In this document: positions 1-13,200 of the stretch, piece by piece | Layout: the number at the start of each line of letters is the position of its first letter | How positions within the stretch are numbered: the first letter of the stretch is position 1 | From: Gymnothorax reevesii | Lineage: Eukaryota; Chordata; Actinopteri; Anguilliformes; Muraenidae | Length of the DNA stretch: 64,000 nt | Direction of reading: 5' to 3' | Assembly: GCA_029721435.1 (NCBI GenBank) | Contig: CM056573.1 | Coordinates: 126,195,447 to 126,259,446 of the forward strand | Translations under genes and position numbers: made by a program | The notes under the pieces: model-generated | Database searches by the model: none | What the model saw: only the letters and a program-made list of their open reading frames with translations | Told to the model about the DNA's origin: nothing

Positions 1-445
1 CTTCTTCAGCAGCTTTCTTCTTCTGCACCCTTGTCTTTGAGGGCAAGCGAGCTTTCCTGGGTGGCATCTCTTGAAGTGTTCTTGATTGGCGAAAGGTACC
101 GAGGAACTCCCGTCGTTCACCGCTTTTTATATGCGCTGAACCGAAGCAATAGTGACGCCGAAGGTGCGTTTTTCGTGAGTGCTCCGCCGGTGATTCATGC
201 GTCGGGCGTGCGTCGAATGTTCATGGACTTACTGCACCGTGTTTGCTATTATGCGTCGACGTGCGCGATATGTCAGTGATTGTAAGTGATACATGCGTGG
301 TTCGTGCGCGATTCATGCGTGATTCGTCCGAGATTTCTACCCCCGACACCCCGAAAAATTGGTCAATTTCTCAACGCACAAGCACGCACAAACCCAATCT
401 GTGCGTGATTTGTGAGTGATTCGTGCGTGATCGGCTGTGTGACTG
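1..445 (-). mobile_element. Partial GC-rich inverted-repeat DNA transposon (element A)
   Basis: The segment is built from degenerate CpG-rich words such as CGTGCGTGATTCG, and read on the minus strand it begins near 445 with GGCCCAGTCACACAGC. A short minus-strand frame starting MPPRKARLPSK leaves the window at its left edge. The sequence around that start codon resembles the one in the element at 14880-15958. The element is cut by the window edge, so its other terminus and target duplication are not visible. The terminus style suggests a non-autonomous PIF/Harbinger-like element; that class is inferred. Confidence 0.5.
2..67 (-). CDS. N-terminal fragment of small basic ORF (MPPR type) in element A
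   Basis: Twenty-two codons run from the ATG at 67-65 to the window edge without a stop. The product begins MPPRKARLPSKTRVQKKK and is strongly basic. The 15318-15419 minus frame starts [13 protein letters not shown], and the nucleotides before both start codons also align (TTGCCA/CGCCAA, then AGAACA or TGAACA, then ATGCCACCCAGGA). I do not recognise the protein family. It is probably the start of a transposon-encoded protein rather than a host gene. Confidence 0.35.
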   Translation of the reverse strand, partial: MPPRKARLPSKTRVQKKKAAEE

Positions 446-1082
446 GGCCTTTTGCTTCCTGACGTTACCTTTACATGCTCATTGCATAGTTTAATGGTTA
501 GCTTGCTGGCTAACTACTGATTCAGAAATCTGTATTTAGAGGCTTGCCAGTAGCTGAGGAATCATTACATCATTGCTCTCCATTTACTTGATGGCTTTGT
601 CCGCTGGCCAGTTTGAAAAAAGCTCATTCTATAGAGGGGATGCCCACTCAAAGCAGCTGTTTATCAGAATGTTAGGAATGACAGGGATGAAATGTCCTAG
701 AAATCACAGAATCTTTATATTTTTATTTATTTTCTTGTTTTTGCTCAAAAAAAAGTGTGCTAACTTCCCTTTTGGGCATCCAAGAGTATTAGAGCTCATA
801 AAAATAGCATAATAGGTCCCCTTTGATTTGCAGTGTCTTTATTTAAAAATTTTGGTGTCCGTCTTCCGGCTGACTGTTCTGGATTTCCCTTCTCTGAAGG
901 TGCCAACTGTTGTTAAAGCCCTGTGATTGGAGAATGGGGCACAAACATATATTTTTTCCTGTGCATCATCTACCCTAAAATCCTCAAATTCGCTCCTCAT
1001 CACTTTGAATTATCTCAAGGTCATTTTTCATATGTTCATATTCTTTATTCCTATGCTTTAAAATATTAAAATTTCTTCTCAG
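446..1082. other. NLR intron sequence, no gene seen
   Basis: Ordinary AT-rich intron sequence leading into the first visible LRR exon. The last 60 bases are pyrimidine-rich and end TTTCTTCTCAG, a normal 3' splice site. Confidence 0.6.
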
Positions 1083-1256
1083 ATTAAACAGCTGTGCCAT
1101 CACAGAAAGGTCCTGTGAAATTATGGCCTCAGCTCTCCAGTCATCAAACTCACCCCTGAGAGATCTCGACCTCAGCTATAATAACCTGGGAGATTCAGCA
1201 GTGGAACTGCTCTGTACTGGACTGATGAGTCCAAACTGCAAACTAGAGAGACTGGG
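1083..1256 (+). CDS. NLR LRR exon (174 nt), first in window
   Basis: The acceptor is CTTCTCAG and the donor GTGAGT. The exon is 174 nt, the standard size of fish NLR-C LRR exons. Its 57 complete codons read [18 protein letters not shown], then [20 protein letters not shown], ending CKLERLG. The Leu and Asn positions of the ribonuclease-inhibitor-type LRR are all present. It is very similar to the next exon (5981-6154), pointing to local exon duplication. Confidence 0.9.
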
Positions 1257-4200
1257 GTGAGTAGGGCTGAGTACTGTGTGGACTAAATGTACAGTAAGTC
1301 ATGTCTGTGACTATGGTTGGGTTCAATTACATTTTTTACAATTACAATTACAGTAGTTGTAATCAATTACTTTTGTCATTGTAATTTATTTTTAATTGAA
1401 TTTTTTTTTTATCGAAAAGTAATTGTAATTGAACATTCTGCCCAGAAAGCAATGGTAATTGTAATTACCATTGAAAAAAGTAATTGAACCCAACCCTGTC
1501 TGTGACTGAATGCAGTAAACAGTTTTTAATTGCCACTCATCACTCACTCATACTGCTCATCAGTATTCTTTCTTTTTATACATTAGACTCATCCCTTTCG
1601 TTAGTCTCATCATAATTACGCAGATGACATACAAATTTTCAAGAGTATCATTAAAGGACTTCAGCCCAACAGAGTCATAATGATTTGATTTGGAATTTAA
1701 CAGCGCAATGTATGATGATACAAAATACTAGACTAGAGGATAGCACTTAAAAGCATCACTAAAAACCCTTATTTCCAAAGTCATCCTTGATGAAAACAAA
1801 CAACCAAGCATAGACATAAAAATCGAAAAAAGTTTATACAAACAAGTAAACAGCGAGATTATCTTACTCACCCCCTTGTTTCTTCATTTCTGTGGTTCAA
1901 ACTCACTCCCTAATGCCCCTGTCAGACTGTGGCGACTATTGTGGCGAATCCCCGCAAACTGGGGGGATTATTTTTGTCGTCGTCATTCACCTGTCTGGGG
2001 CCCTGTCTGGACCTATACACGAATGCCCTAAGATTGTGGTACACATGCTGTTGGTATTTTGAAAGATTGCTGTAGGTATGTCGGCGACGGGAGATTGCAG
2101 TGAGGATGAAAAAGAATAATTACGGATGTAGTACGAATCACATATGAACTTTATACGAAGCTAGAAGACTGGAGTAGGAATCATGAAGAATCACCATGAA
2201 TGTGTACGATCGCAGTACAAACTCACTACGCTTGACTACGAACGCAGTAGGATTGATTGGATTGGCATGGTGAAATACAGCAATTCAGCGACACAGGTTT
2301 CCACACATGTGTTTGCATTTGTCAAAATCTCAACGGCAACTGAAGTCTCACAATTTGAACGCGACTATTTATACACTCGCCACGATTCGTGGGGGGTCTT
2401 CCCAGGGTTCGCACTCATTCGTAGTGGAGTCATGCTCAATCGTACTAATTTGCGGTGGTTTGTGGCGTATGCGTATTGGGTTCATGGTCAATCGCCTCCA
2501 TTCGTCTCGATTCCTACTGCATTCGTGTCAATGCGTACTAGGCTCTCAGCGCATTCGTGGTGCATATGTAGTGAATACGTAGGGCAGGCGTACAGCATAC
2601 GTGCCTATTCTTCCCTCTTCGTAGGTATGCCTACTACATGCGCCAAATACAAAATCCAACAGTCAAATTGTCGTGATTGGTCATTGTCATTCTTGCTCCT
2701 GCGCCTCACTACGACCCTCTATGTTCAAGAATATATGCGAATCGCCACGACTGGCTCCATGAATGCAGTAGGAATGCAGTACAATGAAAAATAAATCACG
2801 CTTGGACCGCAAATGTTTTGAACATCTCAAAATAGTTGTAGCCCCTCTGAGAATGGCCGAGAATGCCAGCGAACGAGGGAGCATCCACCACAAGCCCAAT
2901 TGGAATTCCCAAGATTTTTTCACTTTTTCTAGTTGGCGGGGATTCGCCCTCCTAAGACGCCACAGTGTGAAAGGGGCTGTAGAAGTAAGCCATCAGCCAT
3001 TCCTACATAACCGGCTGAACAAAGCAATGACTTGATGAATGTCCTCCAGTTAAACAATGATGAAAACTGTCCTAATCTCTTGTCCCAAAAAAGAAAGAAT
3101 TAATTTAAGGGCTCATCTTGAATCCTTGTCACTGAAGTCCATTAATCAAGCAAGAAATCTTTGTATTAGTTACTGGCTCAGACCTAAATTTCAACAGCCG
3201 TGGAAACATAAATGCAAAATCAGCCTACTGTCATCTTGAAGATATTCCAAGAATGTAAGGGTTCATGTTTAGGGATGATGCAGAAAAGCTTGCACCTATT
3301 TTCAGTTCAGTTGATTGGCATCCTGGTGTCTTCACAGGTCTGTCTAAAAATTCAGTAAAATAAAACAAACTGCAGCGGCATTAGGATGCTGCTGCCAGAG
3401 AGTGGGCCCCTGAAAGTCACTGCACGGGCCTCCTGGGTGTCAGAGGATTCATTTTAAAGTTGTAATGTTGGTCTATAGGGCACTAAGTTGTCTGGCACCA
3501 AATACTCTTCTGATCCACTCGTATGTTATGAACTATCCCTGAGACATGGGTTTGCTGTTAGTTCCCCGGTGTTAAAACTACAGGGCTGTGAAAAAGTATT
3601 TACCCCTTCCAAATTATATATGTTAGACTCTCCTGTCTATTATTAACAAAATGTTCAAAAGCCAGAGTATGTCAGGGTTTGGGGCTGCAATCCTGCTCTC
3701 GGCAAGGGCAATTTGCCCATCTGTGTTGGCGCATTTTACGCAGGAAGGTATAAACTTTAGTTCAACAAATATGCCTCCTCAATTCAAGATTGCAGTTTCA
3801 CAGACAGAAAAACTTTGGCTCAATTGAGTCTAGACACTTGAAGCATTTAGACCCCCATCATATTTCAGTTTATTTTTATGATTTTGGTAGAGAAAAGGGG
3901 CTGCGAACACAAAAAATCTTTATGAAAATTCAACTTTGAAATTGCAAAAAAAATAATACTGACAATTGAAAAACTGCTGGGGCTTAAAACTATACATTTC
4001 TGGGATCATAAACTTCTTGACCACAAGTACAATTCATCTTGAACATTACATTGTAGATTACCCGCTTGCTATGAGCGAAATTAGACAGCTATGCAGGTGG
4101 CTGCCCAAAATCTGTGATCCATCAAAATGTTGCACTGTCAAATCATAAAATAATCATTTATTTAACACAAATTAACTTTTGAGGCATGAAATTCAGCATG

Positions 4201-7200
4201 AACTAATGAATGATTTTCTGGTTGAGTTTAGCACAAATTTATCAATATCGGTGCAGTCGAACATCAGTGGTCACCAGTGACCTCTCCAAACACAAAACAT
4301 GCCTGTTCTCCATCATAAAGTTTACAATTATGTCCATTTTTCTTCAATGTCCCCCATGCATTAAGTAAACTGCTGATTAAACAGCTAGAACATTCACCCT
4401 GCAATGAAAAGCTAACCGCTCTCACATCCGAGCTCACAACCTTACACCTTATGAGGGTAAAAACTCACTAACTCAGTAATATCTAAATTCTGAAATATAC
4501 CTTATTTTAACAGAACAGAAATTCCACTTTCAAGAAAAATCAAACGACACATGCCTCCCTACATTCAACAGAAAGGTGCAGTGAACGTACCAAGGGATCC
4601 ACCGACGTGCGTGGGCTGCATGCATTTGGAGAAACAAAAACCTCAGCATTCGATGTCGTTACATGGGGTATAAATTCTACAGCAAAAAGCCATATTAAGC
4701 AAAATGCAAACAGAGTAGAAGTATAACCTGTTTTCTTCATTGATGCCCTCCTCCAGAGACAGATGTATCGGGTAGAAGGAACCATCCAGTACTGTTTCAT
4801 TCGGAATAATTCCCATTGACCGCGTCTATACAACATTTAAATCTTGTAAATGAAACTGAACACTTCGGGTCGGTTTAGGGTGTCTTTTTTTCTTTGAAAT
4901 GGCATGATTTTCAGCTGCGCAACCGTGGCCAACATTCGAAGAATACAACCGACCTTACTTTTATGCTCAGCTTTGTATCCTATTCTTATTGTCCGATCAA
5001 TGTATTTCAGTTATTGAGGAAAGTTTAAACACTCGGGAATCGGTTAAGAAAGAGTCAATCAATACATTGTTACCGGGGAAGCGTCACGAGTAATTGACAG
5101 TAGAATATGAGAGAATCAATACCTTGTCGGATTTTTTGCTTCACAAAATGTATTTTTTAAAACCACTAATTGGAATACTGTTGGCTCACTGTAGCTAAAG
5201 TGGTTGCTACAGAGTACTAAGTTTTTTTTCTGTCGCAAGTGATAATTTTTTTAAACTACTGGATCGATACTATGGGCAAGGATATTGACCAGTTGGCACA
5301 TCAGGCTTAGCTGAGGAGTTTAATTCATGCAACTCCTGAAAAACAGGGATTGAAGGGAACTGCCAATTTGGCAGTTCAGCTGGATTCTGTGTTCTGAGCC
5401 CTGTGGAGGTTTTTGCTGCTGCTCCTCTCCTGTTCTGTTTTAATTCTTCAAATTAAATTTGTTTTATGTTTTTACTCAGCCTGTGCGTGTGGGTCCCTTC
5501 ACTTGTTTTTGAGTACATGGTCCCAGTGCCCGCCGGCTTCTTGCCTTCTGCTGGCGGGGGCAAAACCATGACAAAAGGATCACTATGTGTTAATAATAAA
5601 AGGATAGCTAATGTTACACAGCAGAGAGCAAACATCTGTCCCAACTTCATCAGAACCTGTCACAGACCTCTCATTTTAAAAATAGGTACCATTAAAAAAA
5701 ATGAATAAAGACATTGAGTTCACACATTAATTATTTTGTCTTTGTACTTTTCCAGTTTATTACTTGTTGAAAGGGATTTGCTAATTATTATTTGCTGTTT
5801 CTTTTATTTTTGTACGCTTTACTCACTGTTCCAGTTCTTGTGGAATTAAGTTTGCAGCACATTCTTCAGAGTACCATCAATCTTTCACTCTTCATCTCTG
5901 AACACTGTAGACCATCACATTTCATATATTATTTGTGTTTTGTTTTTACTAATCTTCTAATAAAATATTCACTCTTTTAGATTAAGCAGCTGTGCTGTCA
6001 CAGAGAAGTCCTGTGAAACTGTGGCCTCAGCTCTCCGGTCATCAGACTCACCCCTGAGAGATCTCGACCTCAGCTATAATAACCTGGGAGATTCAGGAGC
6101 GGAGCTGCTCTGTGATGGACTTAAGAGTCCCAACTGTAAATTACAGACACTGGGGTGAGTTGTGCTGTGTTTGGTGTGGACTGAAAAAAGTCTTATTTGT
6201 CCTTTATGTATCATCTTAAAGCTCTGTCCACTTGTGTTCTTTCCTTTTCTCCTCTTTAGTCTCATTCTTGTCTCTGTACTCCTCCATCACAGCAACAAAG
6301 GCTCTCTTGAGTGCCAGCTTGTTGGAGGCAAATGGACCAATAATTCTCTCTCAACACATTTGAATTACCATGCTGGAAAAACAATTGCACCCTAGGAAAA
6401 AGCCCCCCCCCCCCCCCCCCCCCAAAAAAAAGAGTCCAGGTCTCTACGTCTTTCTGATAAATGCTCTCAACTTAAACCTGTGAGCGCTGCATTTTATGCT
6501 GCTATGTTGCCCTTAAATTGATGAAAAGCCACAACTGAGACGATTGGAATCAAGGCTTTCTGAAGCTTTAATTCATTTTCTGGGAATTTTTTTTAAATGG
6601 TCAAACCGGGGCACTAGCAACTGCGAGTTATCATAAAAAACCGAAACCAAACAAACCCAAAAAAACCTATCATAATTCTACAACTGGGAAGATGGTTTTG
6701 TATAATGATTAAGGAAATGTCAACAAAATCCTGAAATAAATGGAACTGATTGATCTGCAAAATATGTAGGTCTTCATGTGGAGGTACAATGCTGTGTAAA
6801 GGTATTAGGTGGCATCTGTGGATGGCACGGCAGACTATGTTTACTGACAGTGGTTTCTTGAAATATTCCTGGGCCCATTTAGTAATGTCAATGACAGAAT
6901 CATGCTGGTGAGTGATGTAGTGGCGTCTTAGGGCCTGAAGATCTCGGGCATCCAGTAAAGGTCTTCAGCCTTGTCCCTGATGCACAGAGATTTTTCCAGT
7001 TTCTCTGAATCTTGATGATGTTATGCACCGTCGATGATGGGACCTGCAAAGCCTTTGCAATTTGACGTTTAGGAACATTGTTTTTAAAGTATACCACAAT
7101 TATTTTTTACACAAGCCATTACAGGTTGGAGAGCCTCTGGCCATCTTTACTTCTGAGAGACTCTGTCATGGATTTTGGAGGCTGGCTAGCTTTCTTTGTT

Positions 7201-10200
7201 ACTCTCGTCCGGGACAATATTGTTTTGCCAATATCGGAGGCTTGGGCCAGCTGGCATCAGTTGTGGGCTGCGCCCGGACTCTATTTCAACCCAAGTTCTG
7301 CCTCGCCACCTTTGCTGGAGTGTCAGTGTTACCTTTGCACTGTTGCCCGCAAGATCTCCAGCTAGAGCAGTGGCGTGCCGTCAGATGTCGGGAAGGCCTT
7401 CAGTAACATCGCCCTTTCTCTTAACGGTTTGCGATCAGGTTTGCCTGATTAACAATCAGTTTATTAACTGAAAAGCCACCGCCAATGCATGACACGTAAT
7501 AATTAACGAATGACAAAGCGATTACCTGTTGACTATGTTGATATAATTGATGTGACTCTGCAAGGATGACAATCTGCAAAAAATCCGGAACTTTTGCTGA
7601 CTTCGAGGCAATTACTTTCGTTATTATCACTCAGCTGTGCGTCTAACAACGCACTTGAGCTGTCACTACATTCAGACGAGAGAACGGATTCTCTTGGCTT
7701 GTTGCTCAATTAACCGCGCGAGCTAATTTACGCAAATCCAGAAATTATAAAGATGATCCGATTGATATTTTCTATCGTCATTGATGTGCGGAAGTAAACG
7801 CCGTATATATTCGTAGTGCAATGTATAACAAGGCTTTCAAAAATAAATTAGATTCTCGCCGGTTCCACCAATCAGTCTGAGCCACTGTTTCGATTAGCGG
7901 GGAGGAAAACTACGAGAGGTATCTGTCATTAAGAACCCAGATAGCAAGCTCCTCCGCTCCGGATCTGCCCCGATCCAGCTGATCCGGGGCAGATCCGCAG
8001 CAGATCCAGAGCGGAGGACCTTGCTATCTGGGAAGTAAAAGGTGAGGTTATTGCTGGTCCTGTGTTTCTGCCGACGGACCGTCGCTGAGCTAGAGGAGTG
8101 TTGAGGAATTAGTTGCAAAAAAAGGAAGGTGTTAGTTAGTAAAGGGAATCTTTCTCTTCCCTTTCTTCTTTCTGTGCACCGTCTGGTGCTTTGTCTTTTT
8201 ATCTTGGTTTCTGAGATTTTTCCCTTGTTTCGTACTGTCTAGCTCACGCTTATTTCACTCAGACTAGATTTATGTCCTTAGGAAGCACGAGTCTCTCTCT
8301 CCTATTTAGTCTGTGTTTGTCTCTCTTACAGTCCTGTACTACCATTCGTTCCAGCCACTGCATTTGCCGTCTCGAAACACCAGCCATCACAGACAGCCTC
8401 TCTAAGACATCCCTTTTATAGCCAATTATGTTACACAACTGATGCCAGTTAACTTAATTACTTGCTAAATGTTCTTTCAGCTGATTCTCTTATATAATAA
8501 TTGCTTTTCAGCCCTTTTTTTTGCCTGTGTCCTAACTTTTTTGAGACCTGTTGCAGCCAGAAAATTTGAAATAAGCTCATTTTGTGGATAAAAGTGTAAA
8601 ATGTCTCAGTTTCAACATATGAAATGTTATTTATGTTCTATTGTAAATAATATTGGCTCATGTGATCTGAAAGTCATTGCATTTTGATTTTATTCACGGT
8701 TTACACTTCGTCTCAACTATTTTGTAATTGGGATTGTATTTGGTACACATTGCAAACCACTATTTCCCCCGAATTTTGGATCCCAGTCACCTTGGTCATG
8801 CAATTTCTTCTCTCATCAATATCCTGGTGGGTGTAAACACATTTAGTGTCCAGTGCAGTGGGATAACTTGCCACCGACCAAGTTCAGGAAAATGAGTGTG
8901 CCTTCTTTCCTCCGCTCTGGCAACTGTCGGTCCTTGGATGCCCTTTGTAGGTGCTTGTTCGGATTATACTTCAATATTTCTCATCATATTCATCGGTAGA
9001 TCAGTTGCCATGTTGAATAACCATAATCAATAATTATAATCAATAACCATATTATGTAGGCAGCAGTAACACACAGACACACACATAACAGAACACGTGC
9101 CCACATACAAGTAGTTCACATACGCATAGGGAGGGGATGAGCTGTGCAAATACACATTCACATAAAACACACACATACAAGCAGTTCACACACAGACAGA
9201 CACACACATACAAGCAATGCAATCCACACATGCATGAGCAGCTCACACACACATATAAGTAACGCGCTTCTGTAGCTTTGATTAGTAAGCAGGCTTCTGT
9301 TTAGTTGATTCAAAAACATAATCAGAGGATGTATTTGATTTCTGTAGCTTTGATCAATATTTGTTCAGTAAAATCATTAGTTTTCACTGAAAACATAAAC
9401 AATTGAATGATTCATGTATCCACTTGTCTCCTATTCATCTGGCTGTATTTTTCCCCTGTCTGGACTTTCATCTCTTGCCTGTCAGTTTCCATTCCTTTCC
9501 AGTGATGTGCAGCTTATCTTTGCTTTGAATTCCTTTTTTTTGTGATTCTGATTTTTATTATCATATAAAAAAAATGACATTACATTATAAGGACATATGA
9601 CTTGGAGTAATGAAAAGAAAAGGCATAAAAAGAGAGAGAAAAAAAAAAGAGAAAAAAAAAAGGGCAGAACCTAAAACATGTCCTCGAGATAGAAAAAGAG
9701 TGAGAAGAAGAAAGAAAAAAAAAAAAAAAGAAAAGGAACACACTAAACACACTGGCGATAAACTCGTATCGACAATAATAGCTCCTAACTCGTTGACTTT
9801 TTCAAAACAGCTCCTTAAGGGCCGCGGCTATACTCATCCAGGAATTTACTGTGGATCCCTTTGCCTTGTTAATCTTTGCTGTTGTGCACTCTAGACAAAC
9901 TATGTAATGGAAGGAGGCTATCCAAGATCGTTTCAGATTTATGTCTGGGGAAAACCATTGCTGTATTATAGTTTTTTTACCAGCTGTGAATCCCGCCATC
10001 AGTAGTCTTTTCTGTTGTAATGAAAACTGGTATTTTGAATCGTCATTCAACAACAACAAACAAGGATCCAATCCAAAGTACACTCCAGTAAGACCACATA
10101 ACGTATGAGTGACATGAAGCCAGAACGACTGGATGACAGGACAATCCCAGAACATGTGAAGAAATGTACCAGCAGTACCTGAGTTACAGATGTTGCAGTA

Positions 10201-13200
10201 TAGATGAGGAGTAAGTTTCATGAGGTAACGTTTGTAAGGAGTGCAATAAAAACGGTGGATAACCTTAAAATGAATGAGCACATGACTAAGATTTTTAGAA
10301 GTAAGACAAAGATTTGACCATACCGTTTCCCAGTCCGGGTAAAATCCTAACCAAGAAAGTTCCATATCCCACTTTGACAATATCTTTAGGGGCTTATGGG
10401 TGCTATTGAGCAAGTTACTATATATCTTCGTGACTGCACCTCTAGAGACTTCCGTAGGATCGATCCATCCATACATTGGATGGTCACACAACACTGAGTT
10501 CCAAGGCACACCATAAGCTTTCATTGCGGATCGCAACTGTAGATATAGGAAAAAGGAAAAACCTGGCAGACCGTATTCTGTTTTAATATCCTGGAATGTG
10601 CGTAAACCATTGGAATCAAAAATATCAGAAAAAGTAAAAACTCCTTTTGAGGACCAGGGAGGGTAAACAAACGGTTGGAGGTTTGATAAGAGGTGGGGGT
10701 TGTTCCATAAAGGGGTTTGCAAAGAGAATTTCTTTGAGTGGCCTATTGCTTTTTCGGCACTGCGCCAGGCAGTTAGAGTGGATGAAATAATGTGACCAAA
10801 CTTATGTGATTTGCGAGCCCCTACGCCAGTGAAAGGTAGATCTTGAAGCCTGTGGGGATGTGCAATAGCTGATTCGACATTTCTCCTTGGCACTTTACTA
10901 TTTAAATCTGTCCAGGTGAGCATTGCCCTTATCTGGAATGCCCAATAATATAGCTTAAAATTAGGCACAGCTAGGCCACCTCCTGATTTTGTGCGCTGTA
11001 GAACAGAAAATTGGACTCTAGGTTGTCTGCCATTCCAAATAAATTTGGCTGTTATGGAGTTCAACTCCTCAAAATATTTAGGGGGTGGGGCACAAGGGAT
11101 CATGAAAGACAAGAAATTAAGTCGTGGTAAGATATTCATCTTGACAATGCTGATTCTGGCCTGCATTGATAACTGAAGTTTAGTCCATCTTTGTACATCC
11201 TGTTTTATTTTATCTTTCATTTCATTGAAATTCAATTCAGTGATTCCTGCCAGAGAGCCTGTTATTTTAATTCCTAGGTAAGTGAATGATTTGGTAAATG
11301 AAAGGTCTTTGGGGAGTGAGATGTGTTGTGATCTATTATTTAGCGGCATCAATGAAGACTTTTCCCAATTTATTTTGTATCCAGATAGACTGCTGAAGTG
11401 GTTAAATACCTGTAATACATTTGGTATGGAAATGTTCAAGTTTGAGAGGTACAAAATTATGTCATCCGCATATAGAGATATGTAATGCTGAGTATCAAAT
11501 AAGGTAACAGGATAGATATTATGGCTTTGTCTGAGAGCTTGTGCCAGGGGCTCCAGTGAGAGTGCGAAAAGGAGCGGTGATAGGGGGCACCCTTGACGGC
11601 ATCCACGTTGCAATGGGAAAGGGCGTGAATGAACTAAGCCTGTTGAAACAGAGGCTGTAGGATGCTTGTAGAGTGTTTGAATAATGTGTATGAATTTGGG
11701 ACCAAAACCAAAGTGCCTCAAGACTGACCACAGATAGTCCCATTCAAGCCGGTCAAAGGCCTTAAGCGCATCAAGGGAAAAGGCTGCACAAGTATTAGAA
11801 TAAGTATGAGCATGTTCAATAATATGAAGCAAGCGTCTCATATTGTCTGCAGCAAACCGTCCTCTAAGGAATCCTGTTTGATCATAATGAATCAGACTAT
11901 CCATGTAAGGTTCGATCCGGGCTACTAAGGCTTTAGCTAAAATTTTCACGTCGCTATTAATTAAAGATACTGGGCGAAAATTCGAACAGCTTAGTGGGTC
12001 CTTGTTTTTCTTCTGTAATAGAATTATAATTGCTTTGTTTTGGTCTCTGTGGAGCATCCCATGTTCAATGGCATAATTCATTGAGTTAAGAATTAGGGGC
12101 CCAATCACATCCCAAGTAACTAAGTAGAGTTCTGGGGGGAACCCGTCTGGGCCGGGAGATTTCCCTTTTTTAAGTGATTGCGCTGCTTTTTGTAATTCTG
12201 CCAACTGTAGAGGTTCTTCAAGGAGGTCTCTGTCATGTGTTGTTAGAACAGGTAAGTCCAAATTCTGTAGAAAAGTTGAGCAGGCATCTCTGTCAAGAAT
12301 CACATCTGAAGAATAAAGAGTGGAATAAAACGTTTTGAAGACGTCATTAATAGCTTCAGGATCTGTCAATATTTTGCCCTCAGTATTTCTTATCATATTA
12401 ATATTGGTTTTAGATTCGGATTCTTTCAGTTTCAGTGCAAGCAAATGACCAGGCCTGTCTGAATGAAAATAATATTTTTGCTTGGTCTTGTGAATTATGA
12501 ACTCAGCTTTAGCCATAGAATGAGTATTGCTTTGAATTCCTGAAGGATTAGCCAGCCGTGTTTTGGTTTCCCTGTCCAATTGTAGTGCGAGAATGAGAAT
12601 GCGGAAAGACCATATTTGGAAGATATTTCCTGTGAAGAAGGTATAAAAACTGGGTGTGAAAAGTAAGAAATCTGTTGTTCTTGCGCAAAAAGAACTTGGC
12701 TTTAGATTTATCAACATGCCACAATGAGGCCTATTTGTCTGAAGAATCTGTCTCTCTCCATTTGCTAGAGGATGGGGGAGCCTCATGAAACAAAATATGT
12801 TTGAATGAAAACCACAACACTTGCAGCTATCTTTTAGCTATTCTTTAGCTGTTCAGCTATTCTTTTATTTTTACATATTTGAGTCATTCCCTCACTTCCT
12901 GTTTTACTGTGGTATAAAAATCATGTGAAATCCATCACCATGGTAGCTGAATATCAGTGAATTCAAAATGAAGAAATTGATTCCAAATCATACATGACTT
13001 TTAAAAAAAAACCACTTGAAAATGTAAGGGCTACAATGGAGTTTATGCAAGCAGGCCAGGTAAAGCAGTCAGGTCCATTTTGTCCCCATGGGTGGTGAGG
13101 GGAGCAAAAAGACTCCATGAGCAAGAATCAAGTAAATGGTTGTATCCTGGGGTCTTCATGTCAACAAAATGACAATAACATCCCACCTTTGAAGCGATAA

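Noticed and set aside
2183..2794. 203-codon + strand frame
   Set aside because: It lies wholly inside element B and consists of its degenerate GTAGTACGAATC words. No protein family is recognisable.
9052..9252. Cys/Val-rich minus frame
   Set aside because: An artefact of the CA-rich tract at 9068-9258.
9610..9894. Lys/Arg-rich + frame of 94 codons
   Set aside because: It covers the A/G-rich complement of the L1 3' UTR.
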